Below are positions 15,208 through 23,582 of a stretch of DNA of 64,000 nucleotides, piece after piece (position 1 is the stretch's first letter; each line of letters begins with the position of its first letter). Source of the DNA: JAGWBF01 sp963663025. GTDB lineage: Bacteria > Chloroflexota > Dehalococcoidia > Lucifugimonadales > JAGWBF01. A model generated the notes under the pieces. That model had not been told where the DNA came from, ran no database searches, and was given only the letters and a program-made list of their open reading frames with translations. The position numbers were made by a program, and so were the translations under genes. Where the stretch lies: the NCBI GenBank assembly GCA_963663025.1, contig OY760073.1:2046001-2110000 (forward strand). Direction: 5' to 3'.

Positions 15208-16044
15208 TCAGGCGAGCACGACGTTGTCAATGAGCCGGGTGATCCCGATGCGCGCGGCTGTCGAGAGCATGGCCGGAGTACGGACGCTGTCCATCTCCTC
15301 CAGGGTGTCGGGGTCGGCAATGCTCACATAATCGACGGCGCTTATATGGGGTTCCCCTTCCAGAAACCCCCTCACTTCGCCTCGCAGCACTTCCGCCGAC
15401 CGCTCGCCTCCAGCCCACATCTCCCTGGCCCGGGACAAGGACCTGAAGATAACGGTTGCGGCCCGTCGCTCTTCCCCGGACAGGTACATGTTCCGGCTGC
15501 TCAACGCCAGGCCATCGGTTTCCCGGACAGTCGGGACTACCCGCACCTGAACATCCAGGTTCAGGTCGGCAACCAACCGTCGTATGACCGCCACCTGCTG
15601 GCCATCCTTCTCGCCAAAGTAAGCGACATCCGGCTCCACGATGTTGAACAGCTTGGCCACCACGGTGGCGACCCCCCGAAAGTGGGAGGGGCGGTGCTCC
15701 CCCTCCAGGCGGTTGGCCATATTGGGGAGGTCTATCCAGGTTGTATATCCCGGCGGATAGACCTCCTCGGCCAGGGGGGCAAACACCAGGTCCGTGCCTT
15801 CGGCATCCAGCAGGGCGAGGTCCCGTTCCATGTCCCTGGGATAGGCGCTGTAGTCTTCGCTGGGCCCGAACTGGCTCGGATTCACAAAGATGCTGACGGC
15901 CAGCACCCTGTTTTCGCTGCGGGCCTGCCTGACAAGGGCAAGGTGCCCCTCATGGAGGGAGCCCATGGTGGGGACCAGCCCCAAAGTTCCATCGCAGCTC
16001 CTGCGGGCGGCTCCAAAGTCCCTTATGGTGGTGAGAACTTGCAA
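15208..16044 (-). CDS. panC: Pantoate--beta-alanine ligase
   Basis: Joins pantoate and beta-alanine with ATP to make pantothenate. 278 residues. LVPTMGSLHEGHLALVRQAR holds the HIGH-type ATP motif (HEGH), FVNPSQFGPSEDYSAYPRD the PFGP-like substrate loop, YFGEKDGQQ and LALSSRNMYLSGEER the KMSKS-like loop (SSRN). It follows panB by 24 bp. panD, which supplies beta-alanine, is not in the window. Confidence 0.96.
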   Translation of the reverse strand: MQVLTTIRDFGAARRSCDGTLGLVPTMGSLHEGHLALVRQARSENRVLAVSIFVNPSQFGPSEDYSAYPRDMERDLALLDAEGTDLVFAPLAEEVYPPGYTTWIDLPNMANRLEGEHRPSHFRGVATVVAKLFNIVEPDVAYFGEKDGQQVAVIRRLVADLNLDVQVRVVPTVRETDGLALSSRNMYLSGEERRAATVIFRSLSRAREMWAGGERSAEVLRGEVRGFLEGEPHISAVDYVSIADPDTLEEMDSVRTPAMLSTAARIGITRLIDNVVLA

Positions 16045-16068
16045 GGTTTACTGACCCCGGCGCTGGTG

Positions 16069-16908
16069 TTATAGAGTCGCTTCGAGGCCTTCCAGCGCGC
16101 TTTCGTCCATAGAGAAGCTTTCATCCTGCGAGGGAAAGCTCCCGTCCCTGACCTGGGAGGCGTAGGCAGCCATCCCTTCGGACATTAAGGCGGCAGCCTG
16201 GACATAACGCCGGGTGTGCTTGGGAACGAAGTCGGTGTAGATCCCCATGATGTCGTGAAAGACCTGCACCTGACCATCGCAATGGGGCCCAGCTCCGATG
16301 CCGATTGTGGGGATGGACAGCCTTTGGGTGATCTCCCGAGACAGGGGGGCCGGCACCAGTTCCAACACCACCGAGAAGGCCCCGGCATCCTGGAGGGCCA
16401 GGGCATCGCTCATCAGCTCCGCGGCCTCTCCCTTGTCCTTGCCTCGCACCCGGAAACCGCCGTACTCGTTCACCGACTGGGGGGTCAGCCCTATGTGTCC
16501 CATCACGGGGATCCCGGCCTCCACCATGCGGTGCACGCTCTCCGCCACGCGCGCCCCTCCTTCCAGCTTCACGGCATGGGCGTACCCTTCTTGGAGGAGG
16601 CGCCCTCCGTTGCGCAGGGCATCCTCGGTGCTCGCCTGGAAGGACATGAATGGGAGGTCGCTGACGATCAGCGCCTGCTGGGACCCTCGGCTAACAGCCC
16701 GGGTGTGGCTGATCATGTCGTCCATGGTCACATGAATGGTGGACTCGTACCCAAGCACCACCATGCCCAAGCTGTCGCCCACCAGCAGCACAGGGATGTC
16801 GGCATCATCGGCGATGCGCGCCGATGTGTAGTCGTAGGCCGTCACAACGGGTATCCTCCGCCCCTCCGACTTCATCCTGGCAATGTCTCTAACGCTGGTG
16901 CGACGCAT
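16069..16908 (-). CDS. panB: 3-methyl-2-oxobutanoate hydroxymethyltransferase
   Basis: Makes ketopantoate from alpha-ketoisovalerate and methylene-THF. About 279 residues. VVTAYDYTSARIAD, LVGDSLGMVVLGYEST (metal-binding Asp), MGHIGLTPQSVNEYGGFRV and IGIGAGPHCDGQVQVFHD are the family signatures. The open frame starts at 17073, but ATG 16906-16908 gives the family N terminus (MRRTSVRDIARMK) and has AAGGAGA nine bases ahead. The DUF2520 gene ends 79 bp upstream on the same strand. Confidence 0.96.
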   Translation of the reverse strand: MRRTSVRDIARMKSEGRRIPVVTAYDYTSARIADDADIPVLLVGDSLGMVVLGYESTIHVTMDDMISHTRAVSRGSQQALIVSDLPFMSFQASTEDALRNGGRLLQEGYAHAVKLEGGARVAESVHRMVEAGIPVMGHIGLTPQSVNEYGGFRVRGKDKGEAAELMSDALALQDAGAFSVVLELVPAPLSREITQRLSIPTIGIGAGPHCDGQVQVFHDIMGIYTDFVPKHTRRYVQAAALMSEGMAAYASQVRDGSFPSQDESFSMDESALEGLEATL

Positions 16909-16987
16909 TCTTCGGGTCTCCTTCTGAATGTGGCTGGCAAGGGGTCCCTGCATTGGTCTTGGGATTACGCTGGCGCCTGTCTGGCAT

Positions 16988-17857
16988 CTAACGGTCCTCC
17001 AGCAGGCCGGCAAGTTCTTCAGCCATGGGGCACGAGGATTCCGGCCTTGCAGCCAGCAGGGACTGCCGGGCAAGGCTTCTATACAGGGGCGCCAGGCCGG
17101 GAAGTCTCACCTCCAAGGCGCCCAGGTGCTTCCCCACCGTTTCGGTATCTCCCCGGACGGCGGGGCCTGTCAGGCTGGCAGCCACCCCCGCCGATGCTAC
17201 GTTGGCCAGGGTGGACTGCATGATGGTGGCAATGATGGGCAAGGCCTCCTCCTCGGGCACTCCCATATCCCTCCACATATCCAGTACCACCGTGGCAAGG
17301 GCGGCCAGGTGCCCGCAGCTCATCGTCGCCGAGGCGTGGTACAAGGCGCGGTCCCGGGCCTCGACCTGGACAACCCTGCAGCCCAGGAGTCCGGCCAGGT
17401 CTTCCAGGTAACCGGCCAGCCAGCCTGTACCTTCAACGGCCACGCCTGCCCCCCTGAACCGCTGGATAGCATCCTCGGGGGAGCTGACAAGGGCGAAGGT
17501 CTGGTAGGGATGGAAGGAGCCGACGAAGGCGCCCTGTAGGGACGCGTCTTGCAGGACGTCCAGGGTGTGGGCGCCACTGCAGTGGACCACACCGTGGCTG
17601 GAAGACCAGCGCACCTGGCTCGCAAGCTGGGCGATGGCTGAATCGGGGGTTGTGACGAATACGATGTCGGCTGCGTCGGCGGCTTCCTGGGGGGATCCGG
17701 TCCACCCGCAGCCCTCCACGAGGTCTGCCAAGGCTTCTGCCGATGTGGCACTGCGGCTGCTGACAACGGCAACGTTGCAGCCGTGGGTCTTCAGGCAGAG
17801 GGCCAGCGCCCTACCCAAAGCGCCAGCGCCGATGATGCCTATGGCGGTAGCCTCCAT
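16988..17857 (-). CDS. Rossmann-fold DUF2520 protein, candidate ketopantoate reductase
   Basis: 289 residues. The N-terminal Rossmann domain begins IGIIGAGALGRALALCLK (GxGxxG) and continues to IVFVTTPDSAIAQLA; the C-terminal all-helical DUF2520 domain follows VHCSGAHTLDVL and GSFHPYQTFA. The fold is that of 6-phosphogluconate-dehydrogenase-like NAD(P) reductases, the group that also contains ketopantoate reductase PanE. Neighbouring panB and panC but no panE suggest it may reduce ketopantoate to pantoate. This is an inference from context; no activity is established here. It starts one base after the stop of the P1 peptidase gene. Confidence 0.85.
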   Translation of the reverse strand: MEATAIGIIGAGALGRALALCLKTHGCNVAVVSSRSATSAEALADLVEGCGWTGSPQEAADAADIVFVTTPDSAIAQLASQVRWSSSHGVVHCSGAHTLDVLQDASLQGAFVGSFHPYQTFALVSSPEDAIQRFRGAGVAVEGTGWLAGYLEDLAGLLGCRVVQVEARDRALYHASATMSCGHLAALATVVLDMWRDMGVPEEEALPIIATIMQSTLANVASAGVAASLTGPAVRGDTETVGKHLGALEVRLPGLAPLYRSLARQSLLAARPESSCPMAEELAGLLEDR

Positions 17858-17858
17858 G

Positions 17859-18824
17859 CTAAAGCTCCCCTACGGCGGGGATGCCTCCCAGCCCTGCGGC
17901 CGATTGCACTGCCCGTACCACCGCCTCGGCCACAACCACGCTTGCCGCTGCCCCCAGTTGGGTGAGATTGGGTGGAACGGAGACGGCGCCCGTAGCAAGG
18001 GCAAAGATGGAGTCTCCGTCGGACATGGTGTGGCATGGGCGAATGGCCAAGGCGAGGCCGTCGTGGCTGACCCTGGCCAAGTAGTGGGCCTCATCCTTGC
18101 TCAGCGTGGCGTTGGTGGCGACCACCCCGATGGTCGTGTTGGCGCCGGGCTGGGATTCTACAGGCTCCGGGCCTTGGAGGATGGCTTCCACGGGGTCCAT
18201 CATTACGGCGCCGTCCTCCAGCCTGGGGCCTGCGATGACCTTCCCGATAGCGGGGTCGCACACTCCACCGTAGGCGTTGACGGCAATGATCGCTCCAACA
18301 TGTATATCCCCTGGTAGTTCGTAGCTGGCGGTGCCGATGCCGCCCTTGATGGCCCAACGCATTCCCCGGCCCTTGGCCACGGTTGCTCCCGTGCCGGCGC
18401 CTACGCTGCCCTCATCCACAGTCCCGCCCGATGCCCGCTCGCAAGCTGCGTAGGCATCTTGAGGACCGGGACGCGCGGCATCGGACAGCAGGTTCAAGTC
18501 GAAGATAATGGCTGCGGGCACTATGGGGATGACCCGCCTGCCCATGGTGTAGCCGACCCCCCGCTCTTCCAGGTACTGCATGACACCCGCCGCCGCGTCC
18601 AGGCCGAAGGCGCTCCCGCCGCTCAGCAGGACACCGTGGACCTGCTGAACCAAGCGCCCGGGACCCAGCAGGTCCGTTTCCCTGGTGCCCGGAGCGCCTC
18701 CCCGGACATCGACCCCGGCAACGGCCCCCTGGCGGCACAGAACGACGGTGCAACCGGTGCCCCCGGCAAGGTCGGTGTAATGTCCGACCTCGATTCCATC
18801 GACCTGGGTGATACTACCCGTCAT
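17859..18824 (-). CDS. P1 (DmpA/S58) family peptidase
   Basis: 321-residue member of the DOM-fold P1 peptidase family, which includes D-aminopeptidase DmpA and beta-peptidyl aminopeptidases. GVDVRGGAPGTRETDLL, LSGGSAFGLDAAAGVMQYLEE and SVGAGTGATVAKG are characteristic. The conserved NTTIGVVATNA segment is where related enzymes cut themselves to free an N-terminal Thr or Ser nucleophile. No signal peptide is seen, so it is probably cytoplasmic. It runs directly into the DUF2520-pan genes, one base apart; a link to beta-alanine release for pantothenate is conceivable but only inferred. Confidence 0.9.
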   Translation of the reverse strand: MTGSITQVDGIEVGHYTDLAGGTGCTVVLCRQGAVAGVDVRGGAPGTRETDLLGPGRLVQQVHGVLLSGGSAFGLDAAAGVMQYLEERGVGYTMGRRVIPIVPAAIIFDLNLLSDAARPGPQDAYAACERASGGTVDEGSVGAGTGATVAKGRGMRWAIKGGIGTASYELPGDIHVGAIIAVNAYGGVCDPAIGKVIAGPRLEDGAVMMDPVEAILQGPEPVESQPGANTTIGVVATNATLSKDEAHYLARVSHDGLALAIRPCHTMSDGDSIFALATGAVSVPPNLTQLGAAASVVVAEAVVRAVQSAAGLGGIPAVGEL

Positions 18825-18854
18825 CGGCGGAACCCACCGTAGACAAAAAGATTA

Positions 18855-18881
18855 GCACCTTCCCGGCACATGGGAAGGTGC
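18855..18881 (-). terminator. Intrinsic terminator after the HTH gene
   Basis: Perfect 10-bp stem GCACCTTCCC / GGGAAGGTGC with a 7-base loop. On the minus strand it is followed after three bases by TCTTTTTG. It lies between the HTH gene (ends 19028) and the P1 peptidase start (18824), isolating the two transcripts. Confidence 0.75.
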
Positions 18882-19027
18882 ACAAAACCGAATCCTATGT
18901 TTTCGCCGTCCCGGCCGGTCACGGTCCGGGCAGCCCCAAGACCCATCAACTAGCTCACCCCCGGAAAGGTAGATGGCTACTACATGATACCACCCCTCCG
19001 GGGGGCGTCAAGCTTCGAAGCGCAGCC

Positions 19028-19333
19028 CTAGGCCGCCATCACAGTTTGAACGTTCTTGAACCCGCACCGCTGGAGTATGCGGAAGATGGTGCGCTGGCTG
19101 ATGTCGAACCTGGCTGCCGCTTCGGGCACCGTCAGCTTCTGCATCCGCATTGCGGAGAGCACCTCTTCGTCCCTCTCCCGCCGCTTCTCCCGCTGGAACC
19201 ATTCCGGATCATCGTACTTGCACATCGGTAGAGGGCATCTCAAGCACGATGGTGAGACCTCACACCCATCATCCCGATAAGGAAACTCCTCGGGTGCCGC
19301 ATCCAGGACTGCTGCCGAACTGCGCTGTACCAT
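19028..19333 (-). CDS. Small Cys-cluster / helix-turn-helix DNA-binding protein
   Basis: 101 residues. The N-terminal half carries a C-x5-C-x2-C-x4-C cluster (CEVSPSCLRCPLPMC, residues 24-38) that could bind zinc or an iron-sulfur cluster. After a charged helix (FQREKRRERDEEVLSAMR) comes a helix-turn-helix, LTVPEAAARFDISQRTIFRI (67-86). The open frame extends to 19762, but ATG 19331-19333 has GAGGTG before it and starts the conserved-looking part. A promoter with two operator-like palindromes lies just upstream, so autoregulation is likely. The regulon is unknown; the divergent neighbour is a Rieske beta subunit. Confidence 0.75.
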   Translation of the reverse strand: MVQRSSAAVLDAAPEEFPYRDDGCEVSPSCLRCPLPMCKYDDPEWFQREKRRERDEEVLSAMRMQKLTVPEAAARFDISQRTIFRILQRCGFKNVQTVMAA

Positions 19334-19368
19334 ATCTACACCTCGATCCCGTAATGTGATACTACGAG

Positions 19369-19429
19369 ATAATAGAATATCTGTTCTAATAGCGCAAGAG
19401 ATTTTCGACATAATTAGAACGAGTTTTCT
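19369..19429 (-). promoter_or_regulatory. Promoter with two phased operator-like palindromes
   Basis: On the minus strand a TATTAT -10 box (19369-19374) lies 17 bp from a weak TTGCGC -35 (19392-19397). Two 14-bp elements of form AGAA-N6-TTCT are present: AGAATATCTGTTCT (19374-19387, inside the promoter spacer) and AGAACGAGTTTTCT (19416-19429). Their centres are 42 bp apart, four helical turns. A GTTCTAAT / ATTAGAAC inverted pair (19383-19390, 19413-19420) overlaps them. Each differs by one base from the Gram-positive LexA box GAAC-N4-GTTC. Confidence 0.6.
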
Positions 19430-19569
19430 AAATTGCCAACAAATCGGGGAATTCCCCTGCCCTCGGCAGACTGGGGAAAGTTGCGTTGAGGCGTCTACTG
19501 CCGCAGAATGTTCCCGTCCAACTCCGCCAGCCCGGTAGGGCAAGTGTGCTGGGGAGCGGGAAGGGGTGC

Positions 19570-20112
19570 ATGCAAGACGACACATTAGCCTCAGTTCAGC
19601 GCTTCTTGTACAGGGAGGCGCGTCTGCTGGACAGCCGGGAGTTCCGGCAGTGGCTGGATCTTCTAGAAGAGGACCTGGACTACCGAATGGTCTCCCGGCG
19701 GTTCCGCTACCCATCTTCCAGCAAGGCCCTAGCGGCAAGAGACAGGGAGCGCCAGCGAGCAATGGCAGATCAGGTCGAGAACGAGCTTTCCCTCATGGAA
19801 GAGACCAAGAACTCCCTGGCCCTTCGGGTGGAGCGCCTGGAAACCGGAATGGCGTGGGCGGAAGACCCGCCGTCCACCACGCGGCGCACCATCTCCAACA
19901 TAGAGGTGGAGGCTGGCGGGTCGGACGCCGAGGTAGTCGTTTACTCCAACTACTTGGTCTATCGCGTTCGGGGAGGGCCTGAGGCCGACCTGTACGTGGG
20001 AGGCCGGGAGGATGTGCTGCGCATGACCGGCGACGGCTGGAGGGTGGCACGCAGGAAAGTCGTTCTCGACCAGAGCACTCTCTCCGCCAAGAACATCAGC
20101 ACCTTCCTTTAG
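19570..20112 (+). CDS. Aromatic-ring-hydroxylating dioxygenase, small (beta) subunit
   Basis: 180-residue NTF2-like/cystatin-fold beta subunit: FLYREARLLDSREFRQWLDLLEEDLDYRMVSRR, then AWAEDPPSTTRRTISNIEVE and YSNYLVYRVRGGPEADLYVGGREDVLR. It gives structure to a Rieske dioxygenase and has no catalytic metal. The open frame begins at 19486, but ATG 19570 with AAGGGG before it matches family starts. No alpha subunit is adjacent; the only Rieske alpha protein in the window is 37 kb away at 57364. It sits alone between the regulator and dxs. Confidence 0.87.
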   Translation: MQDDTLASVQRFLYREARLLDSREFRQWLDLLEEDLDYRMVSRRFRYPSSSKALAARDRERQRAMADQVENELSLMEETKNSLALRVERLETGMAWAEDPPSTTRRTISNIEVEAGGSDAEVVVYSNYLVYRVRGGPEADLYVGGREDVLRMTGDGWRVARRKVVLDQSTLSAKNISTFL

Positions 20113-20170
20113 CCGACATGCCAGCCAGCCGTATCACGTCAAAACGGGCGGCGCTGGTAGACCCGATAGC

Positions 20171-20200
20171 TTGTCAGGTATACTGCGCAGGTGTTATAAA
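20171..20200 (+). promoter_or_regulatory. Putative promoter of dxs
   Basis: TTGTCA (20171-20176), 18-bp spacer, TATAAA (20195-20200). Predicted start about 28 bases before the dxs start codon. Follows the end of the beta-subunit gene by 58 bp. Confidence 0.5.
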
Positions 20201-20234
20201 GTTGAGCTAATCAACTATTTAGCAGGAGACCTTG

Positions 20235-22133
20235 GTGGCCACCCGCCTCTTAGACCGTATCAACGATCCAAAAGACCTGAAGAACCTGACCCACCGGGAG
20301 CTGGCCCAGGTAGCCCAGGAGGCCAGGGACACCATCATCTCGGTGATCACCCAGAGGGGGGGCCACCTGGCTTCTAACCTGGGAGTAGTAGAGCTCACCC
20401 TCGCTCTTCACCGGATATTCGACAGCCCCAAAGACAGCATCGTGTGGGACACGACCAACCAGACCTACACTCACAAGCTGGTGACGGGGAGGCGAGACGA
20501 GTTCCAGAACATTCGCCTGGAGGGGGGACTCTCCGGTTTCGGGGAGCCCATGGAGAGCCCCCACGACACCCTTTGCGCCGGCCACGCCGGCACAGGCCTT
20601 TCCATCGCCCTGGGCATCGCAGAAGCCACCGAGAACCGGAAAATAGATTCGTGGACCGTGGCGGTGGTGGGCGATGGGGCTATGACTTCCGGCTCCAGCT
20701 TTGAGGCTCTCAACAACATCGTGCACCTGAATCCCGAGAAGCTCATCATCATCCTCAACGACAACGGGATGTCTATCTCGGAAAACATCGGCTTCCTGAC
20801 CAACTGGCGAAAGCGCGTAATCACCCATCCCGAATATGCTCCGATGGTGGAGCGCATGAAGGCCCTCTCCAAGAAAGTGCCCACGGGAGAGATGATGTAC
20901 CGCCTGGTCAAGAGGTTCAGCGTCGGGCTGGACGGGCTCATCGTTCCCACCATGTTCTGGACCGAGATGGGCTTCCAGTACCTGGGCCCGGTGGATGGGC
21001 ACGACTTCAAACAACTGGAAGAGACCCTGCAGCAGGCGAAAAGCTCATCCGGCTCCGTCCCTGTGGTGCACGTAGTGACACACAAGGGGCACGGCTACGA
21101 GCCCGCCGAGGATGACCCTGTAAAGTTCCATCAGCCCAGCTCTCCTCTGGGGGATACATCGGGCGCTCCCACCTATTCCAAGGTGTTCGCCCAGACCCTG
21201 GGGAGCCTCATGCGGGAAGACGAATCGGTGGTAGGCATCAGCGCGGCGATGCTGGAGGGCACGGGTCTGGCCGAGGTGCAGCAGGAGTTCCCCGACAGGG
21301 TGTTCGATGTGGGCATCGCCGAACAGCATGCGGTCAGCATGGCTGCTGGCATGGCGTCCACCGGCCTCAATCCCTTCGTTTCCATTTACTCCACCTTCCT
21401 GCAGCGGGCCTTCGACCAGGTGCTGCACGATGTGTGCCTGCAGAACCTCCCTGTAACCCTGATCGTGGACCGGGCCGGCATCGTCGGCGAAGACGGCAAG
21501 ACCCACCACGGGGCCTTCGACCTCTCCTACCTGCGCTGTCTACCCAATGCGGTAGTGGCAGCCCCCATGGACGAGAACGAGCTGCAGAACCTGGTGTACA
21601 CGGCCTACAAGCACCGGGGACCCTTCGCCATCCGCATCGCCAGGGGCGCCGCCATCGGAACGCCCCTAAGCGACGAGCTGAAAGAGCTGCCCCTGGGCAG
21701 GGGCTCCATCATCAGAGAAGGTCGGGACGTGGTGATCTTCGGCTTGGGGAAGGCGGCTGCTGCGGCGCTGGCAGCGGCCGAGAAGCTGGCCGACTACGGC
21801 ATAGCCTGCGGTGTGGTCAACCCCATATTCGTAAAGCCCATGGACATGGACCTGCTCACCCATGCGGCCCGCAGCACAGGCAAGATAGTGACCGTAGAGG
21901 AGAACGTGCTGGCCGGAGGGTTCGGATCGGCGGTGCTGGAAGCATTAGCCGAAGCGGGGCTGGATGATGTGCCGGTCCACCGCATCGGCATGCCCGACGC
22001 CTTTGTAGAGCACGGCACGGCTGCAGCTCAACGGCAGAAACTACACCTGGATGCGGAAGGTATCGTTGAGCAGGTCCTGGAAGCCTACTTCACCGATGCG
22101 GCCTCGTCCCGGCCAAGCAAGTCAGCTCGTTAG
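20235..22133 (+). CDS. dxs: 1-deoxy-D-xylulose-5-phosphate synthase
   Basis: Thiamine-diphosphate enzyme that condenses pyruvate and glyceraldehyde 3-phosphate, the entry of the MEP isoprenoid pathway. About 632 residues. HLASNLGVVELTLALHRIFD, GHAGTGLSIALGIAEA and VVGDGAMTSGSSFEALNN (ThDP motif GDG...N) lie in the N-terminal half; the middle domain has FDVGIAEQHAVSMAAGMA and DRAGIVGEDGKTHHG. Start is GTG 20235 (six bases after AGGAG) rather than the adjacent TTG. It converges on ispH with only 14 bp between the stops. Confidence 0.96.
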   Translation: MATRLLDRINDPKDLKNLTHRELAQVAQEARDTIISVITQRGGHLASNLGVVELTLALHRIFDSPKDSIVWDTTNQTYTHKLVTGRRDEFQNIRLEGGLSGFGEPMESPHDTLCAGHAGTGLSIALGIAEATENRKIDSWTVAVVGDGAMTSGSSFEALNNIVHLNPEKLIIILNDNGMSISENIGFLTNWRKRVITHPEYAPMVERMKALSKKVPTGEMMYRLVKRFSVGLDGLIVPTMFWTEMGFQYLGPVDGHDFKQLEETLQQAKSSSGSVPVVHVVTHKGHGYEPAEDDPVKFHQPSSPLGDTSGAPTYSKVFAQTLGSLMREDESVVGISAAMLEGTGLAEVQQEFPDRVFDVGIAEQHAVSMAAGMASTGLNPFVSIYSTFLQRAFDQVLHDVCLQNLPVTLIVDRAGIVGEDGKTHHGAFDLSYLRCLPNAVVAAPMDENELQNLVYTAYKHRGPFAIRIARGAAIGTPLSDELKELPLGRGSIIREGRDVVIFGLGKAAAAALAAAEKLADYGIACGVVNPIFVKPMDMDLLTHAARSTGKIVTVEENVLAGGFGSAVLEALAEAGLDDVPVHRIGMPDAFVEHGTAAAQRQKLHLDAEGIVEQVLEAYFTDAASSRPSKSAR

Positions 22134-22147
22134 GCGGACCGTGGCCC

Positions 22148-23050
22148 TCAGTCCCTGAGCTCCCGGGGAAGAACAAAGCTGACGTCCTCATCCACACCGT
22201 CAATGGCGGTTACTGTATCGGGGGCCAGTGCGTCTATCACCGCCAGCACCATATCCTCTGGAGTGGATGCGCCGGACGTGATCCCGACCTTCTCCACACC
22301 ATCGAACCACGCCCCATCCATCTCATCGGGTCCGTTTATCAGGTAGGCCCTAACCCCGTTGGCCTCGGCCACTTCTCGCAGACGATTGCAGTTGGAGCTG
22401 TTCTCGGCACCGATGACCAGGATGAGTTCGGTCATTTGCGAGAGCTGCTTTACAGCTTCCTGCCGGTTGGTGGTGGCGTAGCAAAGATCGTTTCGCACAA
22501 CCACGTCGGAAAAACGTCCTGTTATCTCTGATATAGACTTGCTGGTATCATCCACCGAGAGGGTGGTCTGGGTGAGCACCGCTATGGGCGTATCCTCTTC
22601 CCAGCCTGGTGGTGACGCAAGTTCCCGGTCATCCATAAGATGCATGCTGGTCTGGCCCATGGTGCCCCGGACTTCCTGGTGCCCGTGATGCCCGACGAGG
22701 ATCAGCTTGCGCCCGTCGTTGGAGTAGCGCCTCGCTTCGTTGTGCACCTTGGTTACCAGGGGGCAGGTAGCATCTATGATGTGCAGGCCGCGACGCTGGG
22801 CTTTCTCAAAGTCCTCCGGCGGGGAGCCGTGGGCGGAGAAGACAACGGTGGCGCCTTCGGGAATATCGTCCACATCCTCGACGGTCCTGGCGCCCTTGCT
22901 TTCCAGGGACTGCACCACGTAGGGGTTATGCACTATCTGGTGTTTAACGTAAACGGGCGGAGAGTACTTTTCGAGGGCTAGCTCAACGATGTTGATGGCC
23001 CGCACCACCCCGGCGCAGAAACCTCTCGGTATACCCAGGAACACTTCCAA
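22148..23050 (-). CDS. ispH: 4-hydroxy-3-methylbut-2-enyl diphosphate reductase
   Basis: Last MEP-pathway enzyme, a [4Fe-4S] protein that makes isopentenyl and dimethylallyl diphosphate. 300 residues. The three cluster cysteines are in GFCAGVVRAI, IDATCPLVTKVH and SSNCNRL; VGHHGHQEVRGTMGQ and SAHGSPP provide substrate-binding residues. The start is TTG (23048-23050), supported by AGGAGG six bases upstream. Three MEP genes (dxs, ispH, ispE) are in the window but in separate units. Confidence 0.96.
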   Translation of the reverse strand: MEVFLGIPRGFCAGVVRAINIVELALEKYSPPVYVKHQIVHNPYVVQSLESKGARTVEDVDDIPEGATVVFSAHGSPPEDFEKAQRRGLHIIDATCPLVTKVHNEARRYSNDGRKLILVGHHGHQEVRGTMGQTSMHLMDDRELASPPGWEEDTPIAVLTQTTLSVDDTSKSISEITGRFSDVVVRNDLCYATTNRQEAVKQLSQMTELILVIGAENSSNCNRLREVAEANGVRAYLINGPDEMDGAWFDGVEKVGITSGASTPEDMVLAVIDALAPDTVTAIDGVDEDVSFVLPRELRD

Positions 23051-23118
23051 TTGCGGCCTCCTGACCTAAGCCGGATAAAGTACCTATTTCTTACTACAGT
23101 TCCGTATCGCTTAACAAC

Positions 23119-23148
23119 CTGATACTGAATAGCCCAAAAGTATCAGGC
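23119..23148. other. Perfect inverted repeat upstream of ispH
   Basis: CCTGATACT / AGTATCAGG, 9 bp, 12-base loop, about 70 bp upstream of the ispH start on a G+C-poor background. No T-run follows on either strand, so an operator is as likely as a terminator. It sits in the 532-bp gene-free interval 23051-23582, where I see no convincing coding frame. Confidence 0.6.
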
Positions 23149-23273
23149 CTGTTCTTCAATTGCAACTGAAGTATCACCCCAGGATACCGAGTCAGCCGTG
23201 CTCTCTTGGGGAGCGTTCTGTCTTGAATTGTGATGAAAAGCACTAGGATTTTTTCAGTTCCGTAAACTCATTG

Positions 23274-23292
23274 CAAAATTGATGCAATTTTG
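23274..23292. other. AT-rich perfect palindrome
   Basis: CAAAATTG ATG CAATTTTG: 8-bp arms with a 3-bp centre, in the AT-rich middle of the ispH-dinB interval. Looks like a protein-binding site more than a terminator. Nothing else in this interval was recognised. Confidence 0.5.
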
Positions 23293-23582
23293 ATTTTGGA
23301 AGCGCATAATATTCTGCGGAACGCTATCCAAATCTAAGAAAGGCTACGGCAATGAAAGTCAGGCGGTCCCCCGTCGGTAGGTTCTTCAGGGGCATAAAAT
23401 CCCGTCACCAGCCCCGTGACGAAAGCAGTTTCAGCAGTAATTGGCAGATGTTGAATCAAGTGGCCGCCAGCATACAGGGCGAATCGTGGTATCAGATGAT
23501 CCACCCTGTCCAAGGCAGAAAGCCGTAGACTCAATCTCCCCGGCAGAATGAGGGAGCTTCCCCCTCAGGAGCCTCCTCCGGG

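Noticed and set aside
23334..23534. 66-codon minus-strand frame in the ispH-dinB interval
   Set aside because: TTG start without ribosome site and no family resemblance; could be a decayed gene but the evidence is too thin.
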